From: Pseudomonadota bacterium
Lineage (GTDB): Bacteria; Pseudomonadota; Alphaproteobacteria; Rhodospirillales; Magnetospirillaceae
Reading direction: 5' to 3'
DNA: 15,722 nucleotides
NCBI GenBank assembly: GCA_023458315.1
Contig: JAEXAH010000086.1
Coordinates: 1-15,722, forward strand
Below, one piece after another: positions 6,871 to 12,996 of this stretch (its first letter is position 1; each line of letters begins with the position of its first letter). A program made the position numbers and the translations under genes. A model generated the notes under the pieces. That model saw nothing but the letters and a program-made list of their open reading frames with translations. It ran no database searches and was not told the origin of the DNA.

Positions 6871-6958
6871 GGACCTACTTTTCGGGAAGAAGCGAGCAAA
6901 ACCGCCCGTTTCGCGTTACTATCCCAACAGATAAGCCCCGGAAAGGCAAAGAGCAAGC

Positions 6959-7384
6959 ATGGCTTGGTTGGTTTTGGCGGCGATCATCGCCGTACCCGTG
7001 GTGGAAATCGCCCTGTTCATCCAGGCGGCCGACTGGATCGGCCTGCTGCCCACCATCGCGCTGGCCATCGGCGCGGGCATGGCGGGCATGGCCTTGCTGC
7101 GTCGCCAGGGGCTGGCGGTGCTGACCCGCACCCGTGCCCAGATGGAACATGGCGAGATGCCGGTGGGCGAAGTGTTCGACGGCGTGTGCCTGGCCCTGGC
7201 CGGTGTGCTGCTGGTGCTGCCCGGCTTCTTCAGCGATTTCGTGGCCCTGGCCCTGCTGTTGCCGCCGGTGCGCATGGCGTTGCGCGGCCTGCTGCTGGCC
7301 CGGATGGTGGTCCAGGCCGCCCCCGCCAGCCGTGGTCCCCAGGTGATCGAGGCGGAATACAAGGTGGTGGACGGCGACAAGTAG
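6959..7384 (+). CDS. fxsA: FxsA family inner-membrane protein
   Basis: A 141-residue integral membrane protein. It begins MAWLVLAAIIAVPVVEIALF with the family's conserved P-x-x-E-I motif. A second hydrophobic segment is GLLPTIALAIGAGMAGMALL, followed by RRQGLAVL. The loop with GEMP-GEVFDGVCLALAGVLLVLPGFFSDF and LALLLPPVR is diagnostic for FxsA. The E. coli homologue is known as a suppressor of F exclusion of phage T7; the general cellular function is unclear. It lies 71 nt upstream of secB on the same strand and is divergent from the Tim44-like gene. The 88-nt divergent region has no convincing promoter hexamers. Confidence 0.95.
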   Translation: MAWLVLAAIIAVPVVEIALFIQAADWIGLLPTIALAIGAGMAGMALLRRQGLAVLTRTRAQMEHGEMPVGEVFDGVCLALAGVLLVLPGFFSDFVALALLLPPVRMALRGLLLARMVVQAAPASRGPQVIEAEYKVVDGDK

Positions 7385-7393
7385 CCCCGGCGG

Positions 7394-7422
7394 TTGTGCC
7401 GTTTCCTGATCCGTGCTAGCCA
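7394..7422 (+). promoter_or_regulatory. Weak candidate promoter upstream of secB
   Basis: TTGTGC (7394-7399) and TAGCCA (7417-7422) are separated by 17 nt, starting about 60 nt upstream of the secB ATG. Only TTG and TA match the usual sigma-70 hexamers. secB may instead be read from a promoter upstream of fxsA. Confidence 0.25.
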
Positions 7423-7455
7423 TCCGGCAGCGCCCGAATCTGAGGAAACGCGAGC

Positions 7456-7929
7456 ATGACCGACACCAACACTTCCGAATCCGCCCTGCCGCCGCTGGTG
7501 GTCAACGGCCAGTACGTCAAGGACCTGTCCTTCGAGGTTCCGGGTGCTCCGGCGATCTTCGCCGAGATGCAGGGTCAGAATCCCAACATTCCGATCCATG
7601 TGGACATCAACGCCCAGCAACTGCACGAGAACACCTATGAGGTGTCGCTGCACCTGAAGGTCGAGGCCAAGCTGGAAGACGGCCGCCCGGTGTTCATCGT
7701 CGAGTTGGTCTATGGCGGCATCTTCACCATCAACGTCGCCCCCGAACACGTTCAGGCCATGCTGCTGATCGAATGCCCGCGCATGCTGTTCCCGTTCGCG
7801 CGCAACATCATCGCCGACATGACCCGCGACGGCGGTTTCCCGCCGCTGATGATCCAGCCCATCGACTTCATCCAGTTGTATCGCGCCCGCATGGAAGCCG
7901 CCGAAGGCCAGGCCGTCGGCAACGCCTGA
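7456..7929 (+). CDS. secB: SecB protein-export chaperone
   Basis: SecB binds unfolded precursor proteins in the cytoplasm and passes them to SecA for export. The 157-residue protein is of usual alphaproteobacterial length. Characteristic segments are VNGQYVKDLSFEVPGAP (15-31), VDINAQQLHENTYEVSL, FIVELVYGGIF, LLIECPRMLFPFARNII and the C-terminal GGFPPLMIQPIDFIQLY, all conserved in SecB. The start ATG at 7456 has GAGGA at 7442-7446. The gene ends just before a strong bidirectional terminator and faces dnaQ. Linkage with dnaQ, coaE, aroE and hemE is a conserved origin-proximal cluster in alphaproteobacteria. Confidence 0.98.
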   Translation: MTDTNTSESALPPLVVNGQYVKDLSFEVPGAPAIFAEMQGQNPNIPIHVDINAQQLHENTYEVSLHLKVEAKLEDGRPVFIVELVYGGIFTINVAPEHVQAMLLIECPRMLFPFARNIIADMTRDGGFPPLMIQPIDFIQLYRARMEAAEGQAVGNA

Positions 7930-7943
7930 TTTCCGGCGCGCAT

Positions 7944-7980
7944 GAAAAAGGCGAGGACCGCAAGGACCTCGCCTTTTTTC
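7944..7980. terminator. Bidirectional intrinsic terminator between secB and dnaQ
   Basis: The stem AAAAAGGCGAGG / CCTCGCCTTTTTT (GGCGAGG at 7950-7956, CCTCGCC at 7967-7973) is capped by two C-G pairs around a GCAA tetraloop after an A-A mismatch. A T-run at 7974-7979 serves secB, and the A-run at 7945-7949 serves dnaQ on the other strand. The dnaQ stop codon (7979-7981) lies within the outer edge of the structure. Confidence 0.9.
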
Positions 7981-8683
7981 ATGCCTTGGCGGCGTCGCCC
8001 TCGGGCTCGGGTTCGCGCAGCCAGATGGCCTTTTTCAGCTTGGCGACAAAGGCGGCGTGGGTCTCCAGTTCCTCGGGGGTGGGGGCGTGCGGACGCGGTT
8101 CGCGGCGTTCGCGCACCACCTGCACCTGGGCGGCGTTCTTCGCCCCCGACAGGCCCAGTTCGAACCCCGGCTGGCGGCCGCCGATCAGTTGCAGGTAGAC
8201 CTCGGCCAGCAATTCCGAATCCAGCAGCGCGCCGTGGAAGGTACGGTTGGAATTGTCGATCTCGAACCGGCGGCACAGGGCGTCCAGGTTGGCGGGCGAG
8301 CCGGGGAATTTCTTGCGCGCCATGACCACCGTGTCGATGGCCCGGCTCATGGGCAAAGCGGGAAAACCCAGACGGGCGAATTCGGCATTGATGAATTTCA
8401 TGTCGAATTCGGCGTTGTGGATCACCAGCGGCGCGTCGCCGATGAACTTGCGGAAATCGGCGACGATCTCGGCGAAGACCGGCTTGTCGGACAGGAATTC
8501 GTCGGACAGGCCGTGCACCTTGAACGCCTCTTCCGGCATGTGGCGTTCGGGATTGATGTATTGGTGATAGACGATCCCGCTGGGCAGGTGGTTGATCAGT
8601 TCGACACAGCCGATTTCCACGATGCGGTCGCCCGTCATGGGATCGAAGCCGGTGGTTTCCGTATCGAGGACGATCTCGCGCAT
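7979..8683 (-). CDS. dnaQ: DNA polymerase III epsilon subunit (3'-5' proofreading exonuclease)
   Basis: DnaQ removes misincorporated bases during chromosome replication as part of the Pol III core. The 234-residue protein shows all three exonuclease motifs: ExoI VLDTETTGFDP with Asp7 and Glu9, ExoII HNAEFD at 89-94, and ExoIII HGALLDSELLAEVYL with His150 and Asp155. The order and His type assign it to the DEDDh exonucleases. The C-terminal part carries the tail that in this family reaches the alpha subunit. The start ATG at 8683 is preceded by AAAGAGAG and follows the coaE stop by 14 nt. It is the last gene of a minus-strand operon whose first gene adjoins the predicted origin. Confidence 0.97.
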   Translation of the reverse strand: MREIVLDTETTGFDPMTGDRIVEIGCVELINHLPSGIVYHQYINPERHMPEEAFKVHGLSDEFLSDKPVFAEIVADFRKFIGDAPLVIHNAEFDMKFINAEFARLGFPALPMSRAIDTVVMARKKFPGSPANLDALCRRFEIDNSNRTFHGALLDSELLAEVYLQLIGGRQPGFELGLSGAKNAAQVQVVRERREPRPHAPTPEELETHAAFVAKLKKAIWLREPEPEGDAAKA

Positions 8684-8697
8684 GGCTCTCTTTTCGC

Positions 8698-9291
8698 TCA
8701 GGGTGCTTGGCGCAGCACTGTGACGATGCGTTTCAATCCGCGCAACACCGGAACCTTGCCCGCGCCGCTGGGCAGCACGAAGCGGGCGCGGCGACGCTTT
8801 TCCCGGTCGGGCATCTGTTGGGCGCGGATGGCGGCCAGTTTGGCGGCACTCATGCCGGGGCGGCGCAGCACCCGCTGCGCCTGAAGAAAGGCCGGACAGG
8901 ACACCACCGCCACCGCATCGCAGCGGCGCTCGCCACCGGTTTCGAACAGCAGCGGGATGTCCAGCACCACCAGCCGGGTGCCGCGACGGCGGTGCCGCTT
9001 GAGGAATTCCGTTTCGGCCCGGCGCACCAGCGGATGCAGGATGGCTTCGAGACGGCGCAATTCGGCCGGTTGCCCGAACACCCGCCGTCCCAGTTCCTGG
9101 CGATCGACCGCGCCGTCGCGCACCACGCCGGGAAAGGCGCCATCCACCGCCGCCACCGCCGCGCCGCCCCGGCCCAGCAGCCGGTGCACCGTGGCGTCGG
9201 CGTCGTGCACCGGCACCCCCAGCCGCCGCAGCATGGCGGCGGCGGTGGATTTGCCCATGCCGATGGAACCGGTCAGGCCCAGGATCTTCAT
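8698..9291 (-). CDS. coaE: Dephospho-CoA kinase
   Basis: CoaE phosphorylates the 3'-OH of the ribose in dephospho-CoA, the last step of coenzyme A synthesis. The 197-residue protein has Walker A GSIGMGKS at 8-15, the HDAD motif at 29-32, ILHPLVR in the middle, and VVLDIPLLFETG, all hallmarks of the family. The start ATG at 9291 follows the aroE stop with one base between (TGACATG). Length and motifs are normal. The C-terminal region is Arg-rich, which is common in this clade. The operon position between aroE and dnaQ is conserved in alphaproteobacteria. Confidence 0.97.
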   Translation of the reverse strand: MKILGLTGSIGMGKSTAAAMLRRLGVPVHDADATVHRLLGRGGAAVAAVDGAFPGVVRDGAVDRQELGRRVFGQPAELRRLEAILHPLVRRAETEFLKRHRRRGTRLVVLDIPLLFETGGERRCDAVAVVSCPAFLQAQRVLRRPGMSAAKLAAIRAQQMPDREKRRRARFVLPSGAGKVPVLRGLKRIVTVLRQAP

Positions 9292-9292
9292 G

Positions 9293-10129
9293 TCATCCCA
9301 GCACGAAATTGCGCAAGGCGGGCGTCACCTCGGGCCGGGTGCCGAACCATGCCTCGAACCCCGGCACCGCCTGCCACAGCAACATGCCCAGGCCGTCCAC
9401 CGCCCGGTTGCCGCGTGCCGCCGCCGCCACCAGCAATTGGGTCATCAGCGGCGCATAGACGATGTCGTTGACCACCGCATGCAGCGGCAGGGGCGACAGA
9501 TCCAATGTCAGCGGCGGCTGACCGGTCATGCCCAGGGTGGTGGTGTTGACCAGCAGCCCGGCCCCGGCCAGGGCATCGGCGCCCTTGTCCCATTCCACCA
9601 CGGTGAAACGGCCGCCGATTTCGGCCGCCAGCTTTTCGGCGCGGTCGCGCGAACGGTTGACCAGCCGGATTTCCGGCACGCCCGCATCCACCAGCGCGGC
9701 ACAGACGGCACGGGCGGCGCCGCCGGCGCCCAGCACCACCGCCGGTTCCGCCGCGGCTTTCCAGTGCGGCGCGCCGTGGCGCAGGTTTTCCAGGAAGCCG
9801 AAAGCGTCGGTGTTGCGGCCTTCGATGCTGCCGTCGGGCCGCACCACCAGGGTATTGACCGCGCCGATGCGGCGGGCCAGCGGCTCGACATGATCGGCCA
9901 GGGCCAGGGCCTGTTCCTTGTGCGGCACGGTGACGTTGGCGCCGACGAAGCCCATGCGCGGCAGGGTGCGCAGCACTTGCTGGAAATCCTCGGGTTTCAC
10001 CGCCAGCGGCACATAGGCACCGTCGATGCCCAGATGCTTGAGCCAATAGCCATGCAGACGCGGCGAGCGGGAATGCCCCACCGGCCAGCCGATGACACCC
10101 GCCAGTTTGGCCTTGCCGGAAATGGTCAT
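9293..10129 (-). CDS. aroE: Shikimate dehydrogenase (NADP+)
   Basis: AroE reduces 3-dehydroshikimate to shikimate with NADPH in aromatic amino acid synthesis. The 278-residue protein begins with AGVIGWPVGHSRSPRLH (substrate-binding Ser pair). It carries ANVTVPHK with the catalytic Lys71, RNTDAFGF with Asp108, the NADP-binding loop VLGAGGAARA around 131-140 and VNRSRDRAEKL with basic residues suited to NADP phosphate. It ends in DGLGMLLWQAVPGFEAWFG, typical for AroE. The start overlaps the maf stop by 4 nt (ATGA). Motifs are complete, so it should be active. Confidence 0.98.
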   Translation of the reverse strand: MTISGKAKLAGVIGWPVGHSRSPRLHGYWLKHLGIDGAYVPLAVKPEDFQQVLRTLPRMGFVGANVTVPHKEQALALADHVEPLARRIGAVNTLVVRPDGSIEGRNTDAFGFLENLRHGAPHWKAAAEPAVVLGAGGAARAVCAALVDAGVPEIRLVNRSRDRAEKLAAEIGGRFTVVEWDKGADALAGAGLLVNTTTLGMTGQPPLTLDLSPLPLHAVVNDIVYAPLMTQLLVAAAARGNRAVDGLGMLLWQAVPGFEAWFGTRPEVTPALRNFVLG

Positions 10130-10716
10130 GGAATCAGAACTCCGTTTTCACGCAGGAAATCCAGCAGCGGCAGCAAGGGCAGGCCGAGGATGGTGAAATG
10201 GTCGCCCTCGACCGCCCGGAACAATTGCGCGCCCAGCCCTTCCAACTGATAGGCGCCGACCGAGGACAGCACCGCCGCCCCGGCCCGATCCAGGTATTGG
10301 TCCAGGAAATGGTCGGAAAACCGCCGCATGTCCAGCCGGGCGGAATCGGTGTGATGCCACAGCCGCCGGCCGTCGCGCACCACCACCACCGACGACACCA
10401 GCCGATGGCTTTTGTCGCGCAGGGCCAGCAACTGGGCGCGGGCGGCATCCCGGTCGGCGGGCTTGTCGAACCAGCGCCGCTCGCATTCCAGCATCTGGTC
10501 GGCGCCGACCACCAGGGCACCGGGATGGCGGGCGGAAACCCGGGTGGCCTTCAGTTCGGCCAGCACCTCGGCGACGCGGGCCGGGTTGTCGGTTTCGGCG
10601 CGCATGGCATCCTTGACCGCCGCCTCGTCCACCGGCGCGGTATCGACCACCAACGGCACCCCGGCGTTTTCCAGCATGATCCGGCGGGTGGCCGAGCCCG
10701 AGGCGAGGACGATCAC
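10126..10716 (-). CDS. Maf/YceF-type nucleotide pyrophosphatase
   Basis: Maf proteins hydrolyse nucleoside triphosphates to monophosphates, with preference for modified or non-DNA-ready nucleotides. The 196-residue protein shows the N-terminal SGSATRR motif (6-12), VGADQ with the catalytic Asp73, and the conserved SSVGAYQLEGLGAQLF and ILGLPLLPLL segments. The Gln after Asp73 (ADQ rather than ADT) resembles the YceF subgroup, which acts on m7GTP, rather than the YhdE subgroup acting on dTTP/UTP; that subgroup call is inference from one motif. The start is GTG at 10716, overlapping the ppsR stop by 4 nt (GTGA). The downstream end overlaps aroE by 4 nt. Confidence 0.95.
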   Translation of the reverse strand: MIVLASGSATRRIMLENAGVPLVVDTAPVDEAAVKDAMRAETDNPARVAEVLAELKATRVSARHPGALVVGADQMLECERRWFDKPADRDAARAQLLALRDKSHRLVSSVVVVRDGRRLWHHTDSARLDMRRFSDHFLDQYLDRAGAAVLSSVGAYQLEGLGAQLFRAVEGDHFTILGLPLLPLLDFLRENGVLIP

Positions 10717-11540
10717 TTGCCGCCCTCCAGCTTGGACATGTGTTGGCCGTGCAATTGAATGATGGTGGCCGAGGCTTCCTCGATGGAGCGGCGGGTCACG
10801 TCCACCACCGGCCAGCCATGGCGCGAGAACAGGCGGCGGGCCGAGGCCACTTCCTCGCGCACCTTCTCGAACTGGGCGTAATCGGATTCCTCGTCATGGT
10901 TCAGGAAGCGCAGGCGGGCGCGGCGGATGTCGGACAGGCTTTTCGGGTCCTTGGTCAGTCCGACCACCAGCGGACGGCGCAATCCCTCGAACTGGGCAGG
11001 CAGCGGCACCCCCGGCACCAGGGGATAATTGGCGCATTTGTAGCCACGGTTGGCCAGATACATGCAGGTCGGCGTCTTGGACGTGCGCGACACGCCGATC
11101 ACCACGATGTCGGCATCCTCCAGATCGTCCAGCAACTGGCCGTCGTCATGGTTCAGGGTGAATTGCATGGCGTCGATGCGGGCGAAATATTCGGCGTCCA
11201 GCACGTATTGCCGACCGGGGGTGGCGTGCATCTCGGCGCCCAAATATCCGGCCAGCGCCCCCAGCACCGGGTCCAGCACCGGAATGCACGGCACATGCAT
11301 GCGGCGACAGGCTTCCTCGAGGATGCCGCGCACCGCCGTGTCCACCAGGGTGCACAGCACGATGCCTGGATTTTCCTCGATCCCGGCGATCACCCGCTCC
11401 ACCTGGCCCTGGCTGCGCACCAGCCACCAATTGTGCTGGACGGCCTGCACGCCTTCGAACTGCACCATGCAGGCGCGGGTGACGGAAGTGACGGTTTCGC
11501 CGGTGGCGTCGGACACCAGATGAAGATGGAAGCTGCGCAT
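10713..11540 (-). CDS. DUF299 bifunctional kinase-pyrophosphorylase (PPDK/PEP synthase regulator)
   Basis: This family phosphorylates and dephosphorylates a Thr of pyruvate phosphate dikinase or PEP synthase, switching the enzyme off and on. The 275-residue product from ATG 11540 starts MRSFHLHLVSDATGETV, the family signature. It has QYVLDAEYFARIDAMQFTL in the middle and the P-loop GVSRTSKT at 149-156, followed by PTCMYLANRGYK. An in-frame extension to 11768 is rejected because it runs through the DnaA-box region and lacks conservation features. It is the first gene of the ppsR-maf-aroE-coaE-dnaQ operon. A DnaA-box-like site lies only 6 nt before the start codon, so DnaA could affect its expression. 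Which dikinase it controls cannot be told here. Confidence 0.95.
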   Translation of the reverse strand: MRSFHLHLVSDATGETVTSVTRACMVQFEGVQAVQHNWWLVRSQGQVERVIAGIEENPGIVLCTLVDTAVRGILEEACRRMHVPCIPVLDPVLGALAGYLGAEMHATPGRQYVLDAEYFARIDAMQFTLNHDDGQLLDDLEDADIVVIGVSRTSKTPTCMYLANRGYKCANYPLVPGVPLPAQFEGLRRPLVVGLTKDPKSLSDIRRARLRFLNHDEESDYAQFEKVREEVASARRLFSRHGWPVVDVTRRSIEEASATIIQLHGQHMSKLEGGK

Positions 11541-11545
11541 GGTCC

Positions 11546-11554
11546 TGTGGATAC
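11546..11554 (-). promoter_or_regulatory. DnaA-box-like site next to the ppsR start
   Basis: On the minus strand it reads GTATCCACA, 8 of 9 positions of the DnaA box TTATCCACA. It ends 6 nt upstream of the ATG of the DUF299 gene, inside its leader, so bound DnaA could block transcription or early translation of that operon. Confidence 0.55.
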
Positions 11555-11564
11555 CGTGGAATCG

Positions 11565-11573
11565 TGGGGATAA
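11565..11573 (-). promoter_or_regulatory. DnaA-box-like site
   Basis: On the minus strand it reads TTATCCCCA, 8 of 9 positions of TTATCCACA. It lies 10 nt from the neighbouring site at 11546-11554 in the same orientation, as in clustered origin boxes. Confidence 0.5.
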
Positions 11574-11701
11574 CCCGGGGGTCCGGGGGAATGGGCGAAA
11601 AAGCACACCCGTTGACCGGGTCGCCATCCCGTGTTCGGCCCCCCTGGGGACGAAGACTCGCCCCTTTCCGACAATAGCGTGAATCATCGGCGGCGGCATC
11701 C

Positions 11702-11720
11702 GCTTTCCCCGGCTTTCCCC
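11702..11720. repeat. Short tandem repeat GGCTTTCCCC within the origin region
   Basis: GCTTTCCCC occurs twice (11702-11710 and 11712-11720) with one base between. It is flanked by a 7-bp inverted repeat CCGCTTT / AAAGCGG (11700-11706 and 11729-11735). Origins often carry short iterated protein-binding sites; no factor is recognised here. Confidence 0.45.
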
Positions 11721-11779
11721 GTTTTGCGAAAGCGGCGGAAATCCAGGGATTCCACGCGTCATCGCCAATTGTCCCCATC

Positions 11780-11788
11780 TTGTCCACA
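11780..11788 (+). promoter_or_regulatory. DnaA box, one mismatch
   Basis: TTGTCCACA, with G for A at position 3 of TTATCCACA. Together with the perfect box at 11825-11833 on the other strand it forms an inverted pair sharing TCCACAGA / TCTGTGGA. The ten bases TGTCCACAGA recur at 11859-11868. Confidence 0.65.
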
Positions 11789-11824
11789 GAAAGCCCGGGA
11801 CAACCCGCCAAGCGGGGACAGCTC

Positions 11825-11833
11825 TGTGGATAA
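11825..11833 (-). promoter_or_regulatory. Perfect DnaA box TTATCCACA
   Basis: The plus strand reads TGTGGATAA, the exact complement of the high-affinity DnaA box of E. coli oriC. It is about 55 nt from the AT-rich segment that precedes hemE, the usual order of box and unwinding element. Confidence 0.8.
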
Positions 11834-11888
11834 GGTGTGGAGCGAGTCCAATCCCCGATGTCCACAGATACCCACAACCTCAGCCACC

Positions 11889-11917
11889 TTTTCTCATAGA
11901 AATAAACCTTGTATGAC
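11889..11917 (+). promoter_or_regulatory. Candidate hemE promoter within the AT-rich origin segment
   Basis: TTTTCT (11889-11894), 17 nt spacer, TATGAC (11912-11917), about 30 nt before the hemE GTG. The match is moderate. In Caulobacter hemE transcription originates inside the origin, so an overlap of promoter and unwinding region would fit. Confidence 0.4.
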
Positions 11918-11948
11918 CTAGCACCGGATAACCCGGAAAGGCACCGCC

Positions 11949-12992
11949 GTGACCAGCAAGCCCAGCAAGCGATTCCTCCAGGCCCTCGCGGGCGAAACCC
12001 TGACCCCGCCGCCGTTCTGGCTGATGCGCCAGGCCGGGCGTTACCTGCCGGAATACCGCGCCACCCGCGCCGAGGCGGGCAGCTTCCTGGACCTGTGCTA
12101 CAATCCCGACCTGGCGGTCGAGGTGACGTTGCAACCGCTGCGCCGCTATGGCTTCGACGCCGCCATCCTGTTTTCCGATATCCTGGTGATCCCCGACGCG
12201 TTGCGGCAGCAGGTTGCCTTCAAGGAAGGCGAAGGTCCGGTATTGACGCCCATTCGCTCGGCAATGGATCTGGATGCCCTGGACATCTCGGGCATGCACG
12301 ACCATCTTGCGCCGGTCTACGCCACGGTGAAGGGCCTTTCCGGGGCCATCCCCCACGAGACGGCGTTGATCGGCTTCTCCGGGGCTCCCTGGACCGTGGC
12401 GACCTATATGATCGAGGGGGGCGGGTCCAAGGACTTCAATCAGGCCAAGCGCATGATGTGGGGCCAGCCCGAATTGTTCGCCCGGCTGATGGATTTGCTG
12501 GTCGAGGCCACCGGGCAATATCTGATCCGCCAGATCGACAACGGTGCCGAGGCCATCCAGATTTTCGACACCTGGGCCGGCGCCCTGCCCGAAACCGAAT
12601 TCCGCCGCTGGGTGATCGAACCGGCCCGCAAGCTGGTGGAGCGCATCCATTCCGAACGTCCCGGCGTGCCGGTGATCGGCTTCCCGCGCGGCGCGGGCAT
12701 TTTGTACGAGGCTTATGTCACCGAAACCGGCGTGGACGGCGTCAGCCTGGATTCGTCGGTGCCGCTGGACTGGGCGGCCGAGAAATTGCAGACCAAGTGC
12801 ACGGTGCAGGGCAATCTGGACCCCATCCTGGTGGTGGCGGGCGGCGAGGCCCTGGACGCGGGCATCGACCGGGTGCTGAAGGCGCTGGGCAAGGGGCCGT
12901 TCATTTTCAACCTGGGCCACGGCATCATTCCGCCGACCCCGCCCGAGAACGTGGCGCGGCTGGCCGAACGGGTGAAGAACTGGCGGGGATAA
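11949..12992 (+). CDS. hemE: Uroporphyrinogen decarboxylase
   Basis: HemE removes four acetate carboxyl groups from uroporphyrinogen III to give coproporphyrinogen III in heme synthesis. The 347-residue protein carries signature 1 PFWLMRQAGR at 22-31 followed by YLPEYR, FSDIL with the catalytic Asp77, and signature 2 GFSGAPWTVATYMIEGGGS. The C-terminal part has FNLGHGIIPPTPPENV, all typical. The start is GTG at 11949, supported by GGAAAGG at 11935-11941. It is the first gene to the right of the predicted origin and is followed by hemH after 4 nt. hemE beside the origin is a well known alphaproteobacterial arrangement. Confidence 0.98.
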   Translation: MTSKPSKRFLQALAGETLTPPPFWLMRQAGRYLPEYRATRAEAGSFLDLCYNPDLAVEVTLQPLRRYGFDAAILFSDILVIPDALRQQVAFKEGEGPVLTPIRSAMDLDALDISGMHDHLAPVYATVKGLSGAIPHETALIGFSGAPWTVATYMIEGGGSKDFNQAKRMMWGQPELFARLMDLLVEATGQYLIRQIDNGAEAIQIFDTWAGALPETEFRRWVIEPARKLVERIHSERPGVPVIGFPRGAGILYEAYVTETGVDGVSLDSSVPLDWAAEKLQTKCTVQGNLDPILVVAGGEALDAGIDRVLKALGKGPFIFNLGHGIIPPTPPENVARLAERVKNWRG

Positions 12993-12996
12993 GCCC

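Larger units (their letters stand above)
11541..11948. other. Predicted chromosomal replication origin (oriC)
   Basis: This 408-bp interval has no gene and holds several origin hallmarks. DnaA boxes (TTATCCACA): one perfect, at 11825-11833; three with one mismatch, at 11546-11554, 11565-11573 and 11780-11788; weaker ones at 11769-11777, 11858-11866 and 11868-11876. Five GANTC sites lie at 11559, 11655, 11681, 11748 and 11844. The AT-rich stretch about 11889-11915 (TTTTCTCATAGAAATAAACC) lies beside the boxes and could be the unwinding element. Context: hemE on the right and the DUF299 gene on the left, the arrangement known around the Caulobacter origin; transcription leaves the interval in both directions. 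No CtrA motif (TTAA-N7-TTAA) is present. Confidence 0.82.

Noticed and set aside
6871..6958. Divergent promoters between the Tim44-like gene and fxsA
   Set aside because: The 88 nt must hold both promoters, but no hexamer pair with acceptable spacing was convincing, so none was listed.
5758..7419. A 553-codon open frame on the plus strand over mltA, the Tim44-like gene and fxsA
   Set aside because: It lies antisense to mltA and the Tim44-like gene and out of frame with fxsA, which all have clear family motifs. Its residues are Arg/Gly/Ala/His-rich as expected of a GC-rich shadow frame.
8957..10249. A 430-codon open frame on the plus strand over coaE and aroE
   Set aside because: It is antisense to two complete enzymes and has low-complexity shadow composition.
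11541..11768. A 76-codon in-frame N-terminal extension of the DUF299 protein
   Set aside because: It would cross DnaA-box sequence, and the conserved family start RSFHLHLVSDATGETV begins at 11540.
11541..11948. CtrA binding sites (TTAA-N7-TTAA) as in the Caulobacter origin
   Set aside because: No TTAA is present anywhere in this interval.
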